Shown in pieces: positions 24,942 through 33,429 of a stretch of DNA of 38,324 nucleotides. Each line of letters starts with the position of its first letter. Within the stretch, counting starts at the first letter, position 1. The translations under genes and the position numbers were made by a program. The notes below the pieces were generated by a model. It was not told where the DNA came from. It saw nothing but the letters and a program-made list of their open reading frames with translations, and did no database searches. The stretch is from Granulosicoccus sp964498925 (GTDB lineage Bacteria; Pseudomonadota; Gammaproteobacteria; Granulosicoccales; Granulosicoccaceae): positions 1-38,324 of the forward strand of contig CAZCKD010000007.1 of assembly GCA_964498925.1 (NCBI GenBank), read 5' to 3'.

Positions 24942-27113
24942 ATGGGTAGGAAGTTTCAGTTAGTTAGGTTTTTCATCACTCTCGGTTTTGCGCTTGCGGC
25001 ATTCCTCGGAACGCTCTCGCCTGCGATGGCGGATGAGCAAGGCTATCGTATTGGCCAGACCCCTGACTGGGTGGCACCGCTACCAGCGTTTGACCCTTCC
25101 TTGGGGACCAATGCCACAGTGGCTCATGGCTTCCATGACAGACTCAGCGACATACAGATCAATGCGATCAACAAAGGTCAGAGGCAGGTATACAACGCCG
25201 TTGAATACTCACTGACTAATCACTTTGGTGTCGAGAATTTCTCTGATATCGAGATTTCGTTTGAACCTGGTTATGAAACCCTGACGCTGCATGAATTGTT
25301 CATTCAACGCGGCACAGAAACTATCAATAAACTCGATTCTTCACGTTTTGATCTTCTACGTACTGAGCGTGATAAAGCAAAACTCATCTATAACGGAACG
25401 GTGACGTTGGCTGTATTGATGGACGATGTTCGGGTAGGTGACACCATACGGTATGCCTACACCATCGATGGAGAAAACCCTGTCTTTCAGGGTCATCGAG
25501 AATTTCATATCAATACAGAATTGTGGACTCAGCTAGAAAGACAACATGTTCGAATCCTTACGCGTTCTGATGACGCACTGGTTCGACGTGTCAGAGGGGA
25601 GACACCTTCAATCTCAATTAGGGAACAATCTGGAATACAAGAGCTGGTGTTTGACCAACGCGGTGTAGACCAGTTTAAAACTGAAAACCAAGTACCTAGT
25701 TGGCGAGAGTCTCAAGGAACCGTTGTATTCAGCGATATGGCGGATTGGAAAGCTGTGGCTGATTGGGCACGACCGCTTTATCAATTGCCAGAATCCCCTA
25801 GCTCAGCTGTTATTAATATTGCCTCTGATATCAAAGCGCAAACTAACGACCTTGATGAACAAATTGGTGCAGCCCTCAGATGGGTGCAGCAAGAGGTTCG
25901 CTATTTAGGGATAGAGCTTGGTGCTAGTTCACATCATCCTTCGACTCCTGACTTAACCTTGCAAAGAAGATTTGGTGACTGTAAAGACAAGACTTTGCTT
26001 CTCATGGCAATTCTGCGTGAACTGGGTGTCGAATCATCCGCCGCGCTTGTCAATACTGAGCGTGGTTTGGAGGCGAGTGATTATCCGCATCGACTTAACG
26101 CGTTTAATCATGTTCTTGTCCACTTGCATAAGGACGGTCAAACTCATTTTATCGATCCAACCAAACGTAGTCAGTCAGGTGCTCTCGGCGAATTGTCTGA
26201 GCCGAACTATGGTCGGGCTCTTGTTTTGAACGCACATGCCGCAGCGCTTACGCCAATGGATGATTCACGTTCTGGTATAGAGTTGTCAGTGAAAAAAGAA
26301 CTAACCTTGCCAGAAGGCTTTAGCGACATGATGCAAGTGTCTATGGACGATAGTGTCTACGACGATGGCCGGGCTGCGGGTTTAACGATAGTGACGCGCA
26401 AAAAAGGTTTGCTCGCAGAGCAGGTCAGGGAGAGTCTTCTTGTCGGTGGTGAGGGATCTCTCAACAAGACCTATCTCGATTATTATCAGGTGCTGTTCCC
26501 GTCTATAGCAGCCTTAGATGATGTTGAATATAGCGAAAGCAATGAAAACCTGACGACATCAACTGAACAGTATTCTATTGAGAATTTCTGGGAGATAGAG
26601 GATCGCGTTGGAGAACATCGATGGTTATATGCCGATGAAATAATCAGCTATCTGAGTGTGCCTAAAAAAACGGATAATCGTCGTCGACCGTATGAAGTCC
26701 CACATCCTGTCAATGTGATGGAAACATGGTCGGTGTCGCTTCGTGACAATGTGCGCATGCATGCGGAAGAAATCATTATTGTAAATGACTGGTTATCTTT
26801 CACGAAAACCACAGTCATCGACGATGAGACAAATACCGCTACCATTACGTTTGAATACGCAACATTGAAAAACGAGGTGGCTGCGAAAGAGTTATACGAA
26901 TACGCTTTGTCGGTAGAAAGCATCAGCGACCATGCTTCCTTCTATCTTCAGAACGTACCCATGATGGCGGCTGCATCGCGTGCATTTCCGGTCACGTGGA
27001 ATTCGAAAACCGTAAAGTTCTGGGTGATATTTGCCGGAATGATCTATTTCGTCGGGTGGTGGTTACATTTTATGAAACGCTACCGCAGAACCCTGGATTA
27101 CTACGTCGACTAG
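24942..27113 (+). CDS. DUF3857 and transglutaminase-like domain protein, exported
   Basis: This 723-residue envelope protein has a signal peptide (FFITLGFALAAFLGTLSPAMA, cleaved before DEQ). DUF3857 (about 60-240) holds NAVEYSLTNHFGVENFSDIEISFEPGYE. A transglutaminase-like fold (about 285-410) has the catalytic triad candidates C347 in RFGDCKDKTLLL, His in NAFNHVLVHLH and Asp in HFIDPTKRS, all apparently intact. A beta-rich region follows, then one membrane helix near the C-terminus (FWVIFAGMIYFVGWWLHF) and a short basic tail, so the bulk should be periplasmic and anchored at the inner membrane. Relatives are widespread in Bacteroidota and Proteobacteria, but their substrate is not settled. 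No peptide or polysaccharide cluster flanks it. Confidence 0.85.
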   Translation: MGRKFQLVRFFITLGFALAAFLGTLSPAMADEQGYRIGQTPDWVAPLPAFDPSLGTNATVAHGFHDRLSDIQINAINKGQRQVYNAVEYSLTNHFGVENFSDIEISFEPGYETLTLHELFIQRGTETINKLDSSRFDLLRTERDKAKLIYNGTVTLAVLMDDVRVGDTIRYAYTIDGENPVFQGHREFHINTELWTQLERQHVRILTRSDDALVRRVRGETPSISIREQSGIQELVFDQRGVDQFKTENQVPSWRESQGTVVFSDMADWKAVADWARPLYQLPESPSSAVINIASDIKAQTNDLDEQIGAALRWVQQEVRYLGIELGASSHHPSTPDLTLQRRFGDCKDKTLLLMAILRELGVESSAALVNTERGLEASDYPHRLNAFNHVLVHLHKDGQTHFIDPTKRSQSGALGELSEPNYGRALVLNAHAAALTPMDDSRSGIELSVKKELTLPEGFSDMMQVSMDDSVYDDGRAAGLTIVTRKKGLLAEQVRESLLVGGEGSLNKTYLDYYQVLFPSIAALDDVEYSESNENLTTSTEQYSIENFWEIEDRVGEHRWLYADEIISYLSVPKKTDNRRRPYEVPHPVNVMETWSVSLRDNVRMHAEEIIIVNDWLSFTKTTVIDDETNTATITFEYATLKNEVAAKELYEYALSVESISDHASFYLQNVPMMAAASRAFPVTWNSKTVKFWVIFAGMIYFVGWWLHFMKRYRRTLDYYVD

Positions 27114-27120
27114 TGTTGTT

Positions 27121-27135
27121 GAGTACCAAGTACTC
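27121..27135. terminator. Hairpin between convergent DUF3857 and GINT1-like genes
   Basis: GAGTAC-CAA-GTACTC is a perfect 6-bp stem with a 3-nt loop in the 41-bp gap between convergent genes. There is no proper T-run on either strand, so it is a candidate bidirectional stop only. Confidence 0.4.
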
Positions 27136-27154
27136 CCAAAAAGACACCCAATTC

Positions 27155-28819
27155 TTAACGACGTTTCCGTAGCTTAATAGCATCAATGATGTTGAGCGAG
27201 CCCGTTTGATTGTAGGTGTGTGTGCCCACAATCTGATCATCCCAGTCCGGTGTGATTCTGGATACCAATCGTTCTTCGTATTTTTCGGGTGTCATGGTCA
27301 TAATTTCAAAGATATTGAAACCATAACCATAATGATGACTGCAGTTTTGTGAGGGTCTGAAGAGCTTACCGTCTTTTTCAATGATGGCTCCTGCAGGTCT
27401 TGCCTCTCTCACATCACTACTGATTGGGTTGCAAGGATGCGATTGCCAATTGCCGTCTCTGAAATCTTCAGTAAAGTACAAATGGCACTCGTCCCAACGG
27501 TCAGCACGATTACAGTTGGACTGATTGCCAAACATCCACCAATAGCCGTCCTTAAAATACAAGGTTGCGTCTACGAGCTTTACGTCGTCCATCACATATT
27601 GCACGAACTCCCATTTGTCGGGGAACTCAGTACATCTGTAAAGCTCTACGGAGCCATTCGATACCGTTTCGGGAATCATATAGAGTTCGTTATCGTGTTC
27701 GATAAGAAATGGATAGGACATGTGGTAATCGGTCACTATCACTTCCCGTGGTTCACCAATATTGCCGTCCTTGTCCATTTCAATAACGGATATATGACCT
27801 TTTTTAGTGGCGTAGGGGTATTCCTCGATATAGAGGTAGTATTTGTCGTTTCGCTCTATGACAAATGGATCTGCCCAGAACCTGTCAGCGGGTGGAACAA
27901 GCTGCGTATAGTGTCTGGGTGAAGTACTAGGTTTGTCATTGAACTGGTACATCAGTATCCACTGATCAAGATAACGTTTATTTTTAAACGCATACCTATA
28001 TCTTTCTAGAATCTTCTTCACGCATAGCGCTAGATATTCCTTGGGTGTAGGGTACTTGTAGAGCCTATGGGAATAGAACTCGTAGTCAGAGCGTGGAGGA
28101 AGACGCTTTTCGTCAAAGAATGCCTCTTCGCCAATTGAATGCAAACGTTCTAATTCCCGGGAAATCATAGACATCGATTTCCAATATAAGTTGTCCCGAG
28201 TATGAGCCAGAGAAAATCGATAGACGTGAGCATGACCGCGGCACAATACAAGACCGTTATCAATGTCATTGGTTAATCTTTGTAGTACGGAACCCACGGT
28301 GTCCCATGACTGCATGGTTTCCCAGAAAGCCGGTGGGCCTCCTCGGGCACATCTGTTGTCGCCATGATGAAGTGACCAGACACCGTGTCGAGCGACGGTC
28401 AGGATATCTCCATCAAGTATTCGGAAGCCGATCCGAATGATTACATCGAGCTTATGGGACTCGATGGTCTTTATATCATCGGAATTAAACTGATCAGTCC
28501 AGCGTGTTTTTTGTGTGTCTGCGTGAAGACTGGGAACATCGTCAAGTACAGGCGTGAGTTTGCTTTCCAATAAAGCACTTTTCAGCCGGCTAGGGCTTTC
28601 GGCCAGATGCTCATGTAACTTGACCGCGGTTTTTAGAATGATCCGATCAGCGATACTTTTTCGTGGCTTCGAATTTACTTGGTCTGGTCCATTGTCATAA
28701 ATTTTAAGCGCAACTTCTGCGTAGCTGTTGCGGCTGATCTCATCAAGTAACACATTGACCCAAAAAGGTACGGTGTCACTGTTAAGTAGAAGCCCAATGC
28801 GCAGAGGAGATTTGCTCAT
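27155..28819 (-). CDS. Formyltransferase-like plus GINT1-type beta-propeller protein
   Basis: This is a two-part protein of 554 residues. The N-terminal part (about 1-240) resembles formyltransferases: VIIRIGFRILDGDIL, then GVWSLHHGDNRCARGGPPAFWE in place of the usual N-x-H...RG..P..W block, and a later Asp in TNDIDNG. The catalytic His and Asp seem kept, but the usual Asn position reads Ser. The C-terminal part (about 290-540) has repeats such as FWADPFVIERNDKYYLYIEEY, MSYPFLIEHDNELYMIPET and LVDATLYFKDGYWWMFGNQ. This is the five-bladed propeller domain of the GINT1_N/glucosamine inositolphosphorylceramide transferase family. There is no signal peptide. A role in modifying amino sugars of surface glycans is plausible but unproved, and no glycan cluster surrounds it. 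Confidence 0.72.
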   Translation of the reverse strand: MSKSPLRIGLLLNSDTVPFWVNVLLDEISRNSYAEVALKIYDNGPDQVNSKPRKSIADRIILKTAVKLHEHLAESPSRLKSALLESKLTPVLDDVPSLHADTQKTRWTDQFNSDDIKTIESHKLDVIIRIGFRILDGDILTVARHGVWSLHHGDNRCARGGPPAFWETMQSWDTVGSVLQRLTNDIDNGLVLCRGHAHVYRFSLAHTRDNLYWKSMSMISRELERLHSIGEEAFFDEKRLPPRSDYEFYSHRLYKYPTPKEYLALCVKKILERYRYAFKNKRYLDQWILMYQFNDKPSTSPRHYTQLVPPADRFWADPFVIERNDKYYLYIEEYPYATKKGHISVIEMDKDGNIGEPREVIVTDYHMSYPFLIEHDNELYMIPETVSNGSVELYRCTEFPDKWEFVQYVMDDVKLVDATLYFKDGYWWMFGNQSNCNRADRWDECHLYFTEDFRDGNWQSHPCNPISSDVREARPAGAIIEKDGKLFRPSQNCSHHYGYGFNIFEIMTMTPEKYEERLVSRITPDWDDQIVGTHTYNQTGSLNIIDAIKLRKRR

Positions 28820-29016
28820 CCGAATATGCCATCCGGTAAGCGCGTCGCTTTGTTTGTTCTATGGGTCACGAATAATCGTATTCAGAACTGAATCTGAGGG
28901 ATAGATTATTGGTTTTATTCACGATCTATTCCAATGGGGCCTCATGCAACATTGGCAACGCGACTAACCTTAACTCTAGGACACTAAGCGACGTTAGATG
29001 CAGGTAATCCGGTTGA

Positions 29017-30870
29017 TCAGAAAATCAGATTAAGCATGAGTAGGCTGACGATAAGAAACAGTATCGTCATGATCCCGCCAGCGCGCATAAAGTCTGCGAC
29101 CTGATAACCCCCTGGACCCATCAATAGCGCATTGACCTGGTGAGTTGGGATTAGAAAAGAATTGGATGTGGAGATGGCAACGGTCAAAGCAAATACCGCA
29201 GGGTCTGCTCCGACGGCTACTGCCATATTCACCGCTAGAGGCACCAGAAGTACGGTGGCTCCAATGTTGGACATAACCAGCGTAAAGAAGGTTGCTAACA
29301 GGGCGATGACCACTTGCAACACCCAATTGGGAACATCACCGACAAGGAGTAGAATTTCCTGCGCTATCCAAGCTGCGGTGCCGGATTGATCAACGGCTAT
29401 TCCCAATGGAATAAGGCTGGCCAAAAGAAATACGGTTTGCCAACTCACCGCATCATAGGCTTCATCAATGGTGAGAACGCCCGATAGAATCATGCCGACT
29501 GCACCGGTCAACAACGAAATTGAGAGGCTATCGGTAAGCAGAAAGAGTAATAAGGCTAATGAGAAAAATACCAGAGCTTCACGGACTTTGTTTGTTCGTA
29601 AATCTTCGTATTTAACGTCAGTGGCTAATACGAAATCTCTGTTCTTGGATAAGGTTTTTAAATCCTTCCAACTGGCGTGAACAACCAGTGTGTCACCCGC
29701 ATGGAGTATCTGATCGCGGAAACCCCGTTTGATGACTTCTTCATTTCTGTAGATCTGCAGAATGTTGGTGCCGAAATTTCTACGAGGCTTGATATCACCG
29801 ATAGGCTGTCCAACCAGTCCGGAACCCGGTGGAATGACGATCTCGGCAATACCGCCGTGTTGCGCATTCAATACGTCGGAGAATCGATCGGGTTCACCCA
29901 GAATTTCCCAGTGATTATCTTCGCAAAACTTTGCGATTTGTTCGCGGTCGCCCATGAGGCCTAGACGCGTATTAACCCAGATCATTTCTTCACGATCAGG
30001 GGGGACTTTCACAACATCGCCGTTATAAAGCGCAAGCATCAGTGGAGTGTTGGTTGACGTCTCTTCCACCTGATGAATTGACATGCCGACCTGCGGGCTG
30101 TCATCCGTGATGCGCACTTCCACCAGCTCACCCTTTATGCCGTACAAGTTTTCGAAATACTCGCTGGCCCGGGATGTTCTATTGGCGTCTGTGTCGCTTT
30201 TTGATGGAAGTACGAATCTTCCTGCAATAATGAAATAAAGGATTCCAGTTGCCACCAACGCTATGCCGATTGGTGTAACCGAAAACAAGCTGAACGTTTC
30301 CATCTTTTGATCAGCGGGCAGCATTTTGTTGGAGGAGATCAGCAAGTCATTGAGCAGGATCAAAGGGCTTGAACCGATCATTGTGATGGTCCCTCCTAAG
30401 ATGGCGCAAAAACCCATGGGCATAAGCAGGCGCGACATGGGAATGTCCGTTCTTGCACTGATACGCGAAACCACTGGCAAGAACAATGCGGCGGCCCCGA
30501 TGTTCTGCATGAAGCTTGAAATGAAAGCAACGGTTCCTGAAACCAAAGGGATTATTCTCTGCTCGGTCTTTCCGCCTTTCTGCAAGATGATTGAAGCCAA
30601 GCGCCCCATCAAACCCGTCTTGTCCAAACCTGCGCCGATAATCATAACGGCGATAACCGAAATAACCGCGTTACTGGAAAAACCCGAGAAAAGATCTTCT
30701 CTGGACACGATAGGTTCGATCCCAGGCAGCATCGTACTTAGGCCAAGCAAGACCATAACGCAGATAGCAGCGAGATCGACGCGGAGAATCTCGAACGCGA
30801 AAAGAACAATAGTGACGGCGAGCAAGCCCATTACCAGCAGCATTTCAAAGCTGAGGGTGAGCGCTTCCAT
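29017..30870 (-). CDS. SLC13/DASS family permease with central RCK_C (TrkA-C) domains
   Basis: This inner-membrane transporter of 617 residues has about ten hydrophobic segments in two halves. Between them is a cytoplasmic insert (about 210-370) with two TrkA-C/RCK_C-like domains (ELVEVRITDDSPQVGMSIHQVE and AEIVIPPGSGLVGQPIGDIKP). The pseudo-symmetric hairpin motifs are MQNIGAAALFLP with TMIGSSPLIL in the first half and MSNIGATVLLVP with STSNSFLIPTHQVN in the second. These proteins usually move sulfate, dicarboxylates or other small anions; the RCK_C type is often annotated as a sulfate or anion permease. It follows trmB by 45 bp on the same strand and is probably co-transcribed with it, without an obvious functional link. 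Confidence 0.87.
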   Translation of the reverse strand: MEALTLSFEMLLVMGLLAVTIVLFAFEILRVDLAAICVMVLLGLSTMLPGIEPIVSREDLFSGFSSNAVISVIAVMIIGAGLDKTGLMGRLASIILQKGGKTEQRIIPLVSGTVAFISSFMQNIGAAALFLPVVSRISARTDIPMSRLLMPMGFCAILGGTITMIGSSPLILLNDLLISSNKMLPADQKMETFSLFSVTPIGIALVATGILYFIIAGRFVLPSKSDTDANRTSRASEYFENLYGIKGELVEVRITDDSPQVGMSIHQVEETSTNTPLMLALYNGDVVKVPPDREEMIWVNTRLGLMGDREQIAKFCEDNHWEILGEPDRFSDVLNAQHGGIAEIVIPPGSGLVGQPIGDIKPRRNFGTNILQIYRNEEVIKRGFRDQILHAGDTLVVHASWKDLKTLSKNRDFVLATDVKYEDLRTNKVREALVFFSLALLLFLLTDSLSISLLTGAVGMILSGVLTIDEAYDAVSWQTVFLLASLIPLGIAVDQSGTAAWIAQEILLLVGDVPNWVLQVVIALLATFFTLVMSNIGATVLLVPLAVNMAVAVGADPAVFALTVAISTSNSFLIPTHQVNALLMGPGGYQVADFMRAGGIMTILFLIVSLLMLNLIF

Positions 30871-30915
30871 CAGAGTAGTAACCAGCCTTCGCGTTGTGAT
30901 TGAACCATTGCTTGC

Positions 30916-31653
30916 TTAACTCCGTTTGTAAAGTAAATCAACGACGTCATGTCCCAGCCGATGACCACGCTTTTCAAATCGTGTGACTGGACGCCATTCC
31001 GGTCTGTCTGAGGCAAGCCCTTTACCGGCGCAGTTGGAAAACCTATCGTCGGCCTCTATTTTCTCAATCATCCATTCGCCGTATTCGGCCCAGTCGGTGG
31101 CGCAGTGCAGGATGCCTCCGGGCTTTAATGTTCTGGCGACGGCGTTTAAAAAATCTTCCTGGACGATTCGTCTCTTGTGGTGTCTTTTTTTATGCCACGG
31201 ATCAGGAAAAAGTAGCAGAACTTTATCTAGGCTGGCAGGGGCCAGCATGTTCTCCAGAATCTCCATGGCGTCATGCTGTACCAGCCTGACGTTGCTCAAG
31301 GAGTTTTGATCGACACCGATCAGTGCATGGCCAATACCGGATTCATGGACTTCTGCCCCGAGGATATTAACCTCTGGGTGGTTTTTGCCCATGTTGACCA
31401 GGACATCACCGTTTCCAAATCCAATTTCCAACCACACAGGCGCTTCGCGTCCGAAGGCCGCAGCAAGGTCTAACGCTTCTGCTTGGTAGGGAAGGCCAAA
31501 CTCAGGCAGGAGACGGTTCAATGCATCCGTTTGGGCCGGAGTAGTACGACCATTTCGCACGACAAAACTTCGAATGGATCGGCTCGTAAGGCGATCCACC
31601 GAAGTGGTTTGTTGTGGCTGACGGTCGTCATCGACCTTGTCAGGGATGGTCAT
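30916..31653 (-). CDS. trmB: tRNA (guanine-N7-)-methyltransferase
   Basis: TrmB makes m7G46 in the variable loop of many tRNAs. It has 245 residues. The Rossmann-type SAM fold shows WLEIGFGNGDVLVNMG (motif I), NILGAEVHESGIG and VLLLFPDPWHKKRHHKRRIVQ, the TrmB signature. RPVTRFEKRGHRLGHDVVDL closes the protein. An N-terminal extension of about 25 residues (DDDRQPQQTTSVDR) precedes RSFVVRNGRTTPAQ. The ATG at 31653 is followed upstream by an inverted repeat (CTACCAT-GG-ATGGTAG, 31673-31688). Confidence 0.95.
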   Translation of the reverse strand: MTIPDKVDDDRQPQQTTSVDRLTSRSIRSFVVRNGRTTPAQTDALNRLLPEFGLPYQAEALDLAAAFGREAPVWLEIGFGNGDVLVNMGKNHPEVNILGAEVHESGIGHALIGVDQNSLSNVRLVQHDAMEILENMLAPASLDKVLLLFPDPWHKKRHHKRRIVQEDFLNAVARTLKPGGILHCATDWAEYGEWMIEKIEADDRFSNCAGKGLASDRPEWRPVTRFEKRGHRLGHDVVDLLYKRS

Positions 31654-31868
31654 CAGAACTCCGTTGAACTAGCTACCATGGATGGTAGGCGGCGGACCCA
31701 ATCGTTAACCTAGTAGTATAGGTTGCAAAGGCCACACAGACCAATCGGTCCAGTCCATAACGTCAGTGACGAGGAAGATTTGCGACCAGTCTAGGTTGTC
31801 CGCTGCCTATTGATGGGGCTTGGGTGCGTGATAGCGGTAAGCAAGCCGGCAGGTACGTGGGTACGTTC

Positions 31869-32138
31869 CTAGCGGCGGCCGCCTCTTTTGCCGCCTTTAC
31901 GCGGCTCTTCGAATTGCACTTTCAGGGATTTATCCCCGATGATTTTGCCATTGAGAGCCGCGATGGCTGCTCTGGCTTCATGCCCTTCCATTTCGACGAA
32001 GCCGAAACCCTTACATTTTCCTGTGAATACGTCTGAGGCCAATTTGATGGATCTGACCTTGCCATACTCGTTGAACATCTCCGTGACTGTATCTTCCGTG
32101 GACTCAAGTGGTAGGCCACCAACAAACATCTTTTTCAC
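31869..32138 (-). CDS. Small RNA-recognition-motif (RRM) RNA-binding protein
   Basis: This is a single-RRM protein of 89 residues. RNP2 is MFVGGL at the very start and RNP1 is KGFGFVEM; the aromatic residues that stack on RNA are present. A short basic Gly-rich tail (RKGGKRGGRR) follows. It resembles the small Rbp-type glycine-rich proteins of cyanobacteria and other bacteria, often cold-induced. I prefer the GTG at 32138 because GAGG lies 7 nt upstream and RNP2 then begins at residue 4; a longer frame up to 32231 has no support. The leader carries a strong hairpin. RNA targets are unknown. Confidence 0.88.
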   Translation of the reverse strand: MKKMFVGGLPLESTEDTVTEMFNEYGKVRSIKLASDVFTGKCKGFGFVEMEGHEARAAIAALNGKIIGDKSLKVQFEEPRKGGKRGGRR

Positions 32139-32189
32139 GTATAAACCTCGTAGTTCGAAATCGGTACCGAGATATAGGGACAACGCAAC

Positions 32190-32212
32190 ATAGCCAGCTG
32201 CACAAAAGTGCG
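32190..32212 (-). other. Hairpin in the leader of the RRM gene
   Basis: CCAGCGCAC-TTTT-GTGC-A-GCTGG on the minus strand forms a 9-bp stem with one bulged base and a 4-nt loop, roughly 55 nt before the GTG start of the RRM gene. It has no T-run after it, so it is more likely a leader structure than a terminator. Confidence 0.4.
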
Positions 32213-32362
32213 CTGGTAAGACATTATCCACATCGTTTGATATCAGTATTTCCCGTGCAAGTGTAACCAGTCGAATACATTTCAGGGGGCTGAAATTGGG
32301 CTGGGCAGGGGCTACTAACGATCAATAGCTTCCACCAGTGTACTCCTAAGTTGAAACCTTTG

Positions 32363-32668
32363 CTAGGTAAGGGCTGATTGATTTATCAAGGATTCCTTGT
32401 CTGATCTGCGCAGACGCTTCAATTTCCATTCAAGGCGGCTCGCGGAGGCGCGATCTGGCGCGTTTTCTACGTAAACGAGAGCAACTGGACGTCGTCCACG
32501 GGTGTAGCTGGCGCCGCGGGGGGAGTGGTTATGTTCGTTGACTCTTCTTTCGACGTTCGTTGTAATTCCTGTGTACAACGTGTCGTCCTTACACCGTAAA
32601 ATGTACACAAACCATGGCTCAGGCCCTTTAGATGTCTCGAGAGAATCCGGATGCTGTATTTGGCTCAC
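32363..32668 (-). CDS. GIY-YIG nuclease-superfamily protein (UPF0213/YhbQ-like)
   Basis: This small single-domain protein has the GIY-YIG core WFVYILRCKDDTLYTGITTNVERRVNEHN, then GASYTRGRRPVALVYVE, and a helical end with RLEWKLKRL containing the conserved Glu. E. coli YhbQ begins only three residues before the WF. Here no start codon falls there: in-frame GTGs occur at 32710, 32668 and 32608. The last would remove the first beta strand, and the other two make the gene overlap the divergent tcdA start. I report the middle one with low certainty about the start. YhbQ-like proteins have nuclease activity in some reports; the role is unsure. Confidence 0.8.
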   Translation of the reverse strand: MSQIQHPDSLETSKGPEPWFVYILRCKDDTLYTGITTNVERRVNEHNHSPRGASYTRGRRPVALVYVENAPDRASASRLEWKLKRLRRSDKESLINQSALT

Positions 32669-33429
32669 TGGCCCGTGTTTACGGGGCGGAGGCGTATCAG
32701 TGTCTTTCACAGTTAAGGATCTGCGTAGTCGGAATCGGCGGCGTCGGTTCGTGGACTGTTGAGTCGCTTGCGCGTACCGGTGTGGGCCACATCACCATGA
32801 TAGACCACGACGATGTGTCCATCAGCAATATCAACAGACAACTGCACTCCTTACACAGCACTATTGACGAATCTAAAGTCATGGTCATGCAACGACGCGT
32901 TGCTGAAATTAATCCTGCCTGCGATTGCGTAGCGGAGGATGATTTTCTGGTTGAAAAAAACCTTGAGCATTACCTGCTGCGAGATTTCGATGTGGTTATC
33001 GATGCAATAGACAACATCAGGTTTAAAGCAGCCATGATCGCGTTTTGCCGAAGAAGAAAAATTCGAATCATCACCACCGGCGGCGCGGGTGGACGTACCG
33101 ACCCTTCCGCTGTTGGCATTGCGGATTTATCCAAAACCTGGAATGACGCTCTCGCGGCCAAGGTTCGTTCGCGTCTTCGTTCAGATTATGGATTTACAAG
33201 TAACCCCAAACGGCGGTTCGGTATTGAATGCGTCTATTCCAGTGAGCAGCCGGTATACCCAGGTGCTTCAGGGGAGGTTACTCATGCAAAGCCCGGAGTT
33301 CCCGGTGTGCGTTTAGATTGTGATCAAGGCTACGGTTCGGTGTCCTTTGTAACTGGAACCTTCGGGCTTTTGGCTGCATCTCGAGCCGTCAATCGAGCGT
33401 TGGCGCAGCGATTGCGTTCGGATTCATGA
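32632..33429 (+). CDS. tcdA: tRNA threonylcarbamoyladenosine dehydratase
   Basis: TcdA (CsdL) is an E1-like ATP-dependent enzyme that cyclises t6A37 to ct6A in tRNAs decoding ANN codons. It has 265 residues. The nucleotide-binding GIGGVGSW (34-41) follows a short N-terminal helix; TMIDHDDVSISNINRQLHS and DVVIDAIDNIRFKAAMIAFC are typical of the family. The C-terminal YGSVSFVTGTFGLLAASRAVNRAL carries the membrane-associated helix region. CAGG lies 8 nt before the ATG. CsdA/CsdE, its sulfur-related partners in E. coli, are not here. The stop overlaps the next start by 4 bp (ATGA). Confidence 0.94.
   Translation: MSRENPDAVFGSLARVYGAEAYQCLSQLRICVVGIGGVGSWTVESLARTGVGHITMIDHDDVSISNINRQLHSLHSTIDESKVMVMQRRVAEINPACDCVAEDDFLVEKNLEHYLLRDFDVVIDAIDNIRFKAAMIAFCRRRKIRIITTGGAGGRTDPSAVGIADLSKTWNDALAAKVRSRLRSDYGFTSNPKRRFGIECVYSSEQPVYPGASGEVTHAKPGVPGVRLDCDQGYGSVSFVTGTFGLLAASRAVNRALAQRLRSDS

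Noticed and set aside
27437..27922. A 161-codon plus-strand open frame with hydrophobic stretches
   Set aside because: It is opposite the propeller part of the GINT1-like protein and lacks a ribosome binding site or family motif.
30326..30919. A 197-codon plus-strand open frame
   Set aside because: It lies wholly opposite the SLC13 permease, whose membrane segments and motifs are unmistakable; the frame shows no domain.
32190..32212. TGCAC...GTGC in the RRM leader as another NtrC box
   Set aside because: The half-sites are too close (4 bp between TGCAC and GTGC rather than 7), and the element fits an RNA hairpin better.
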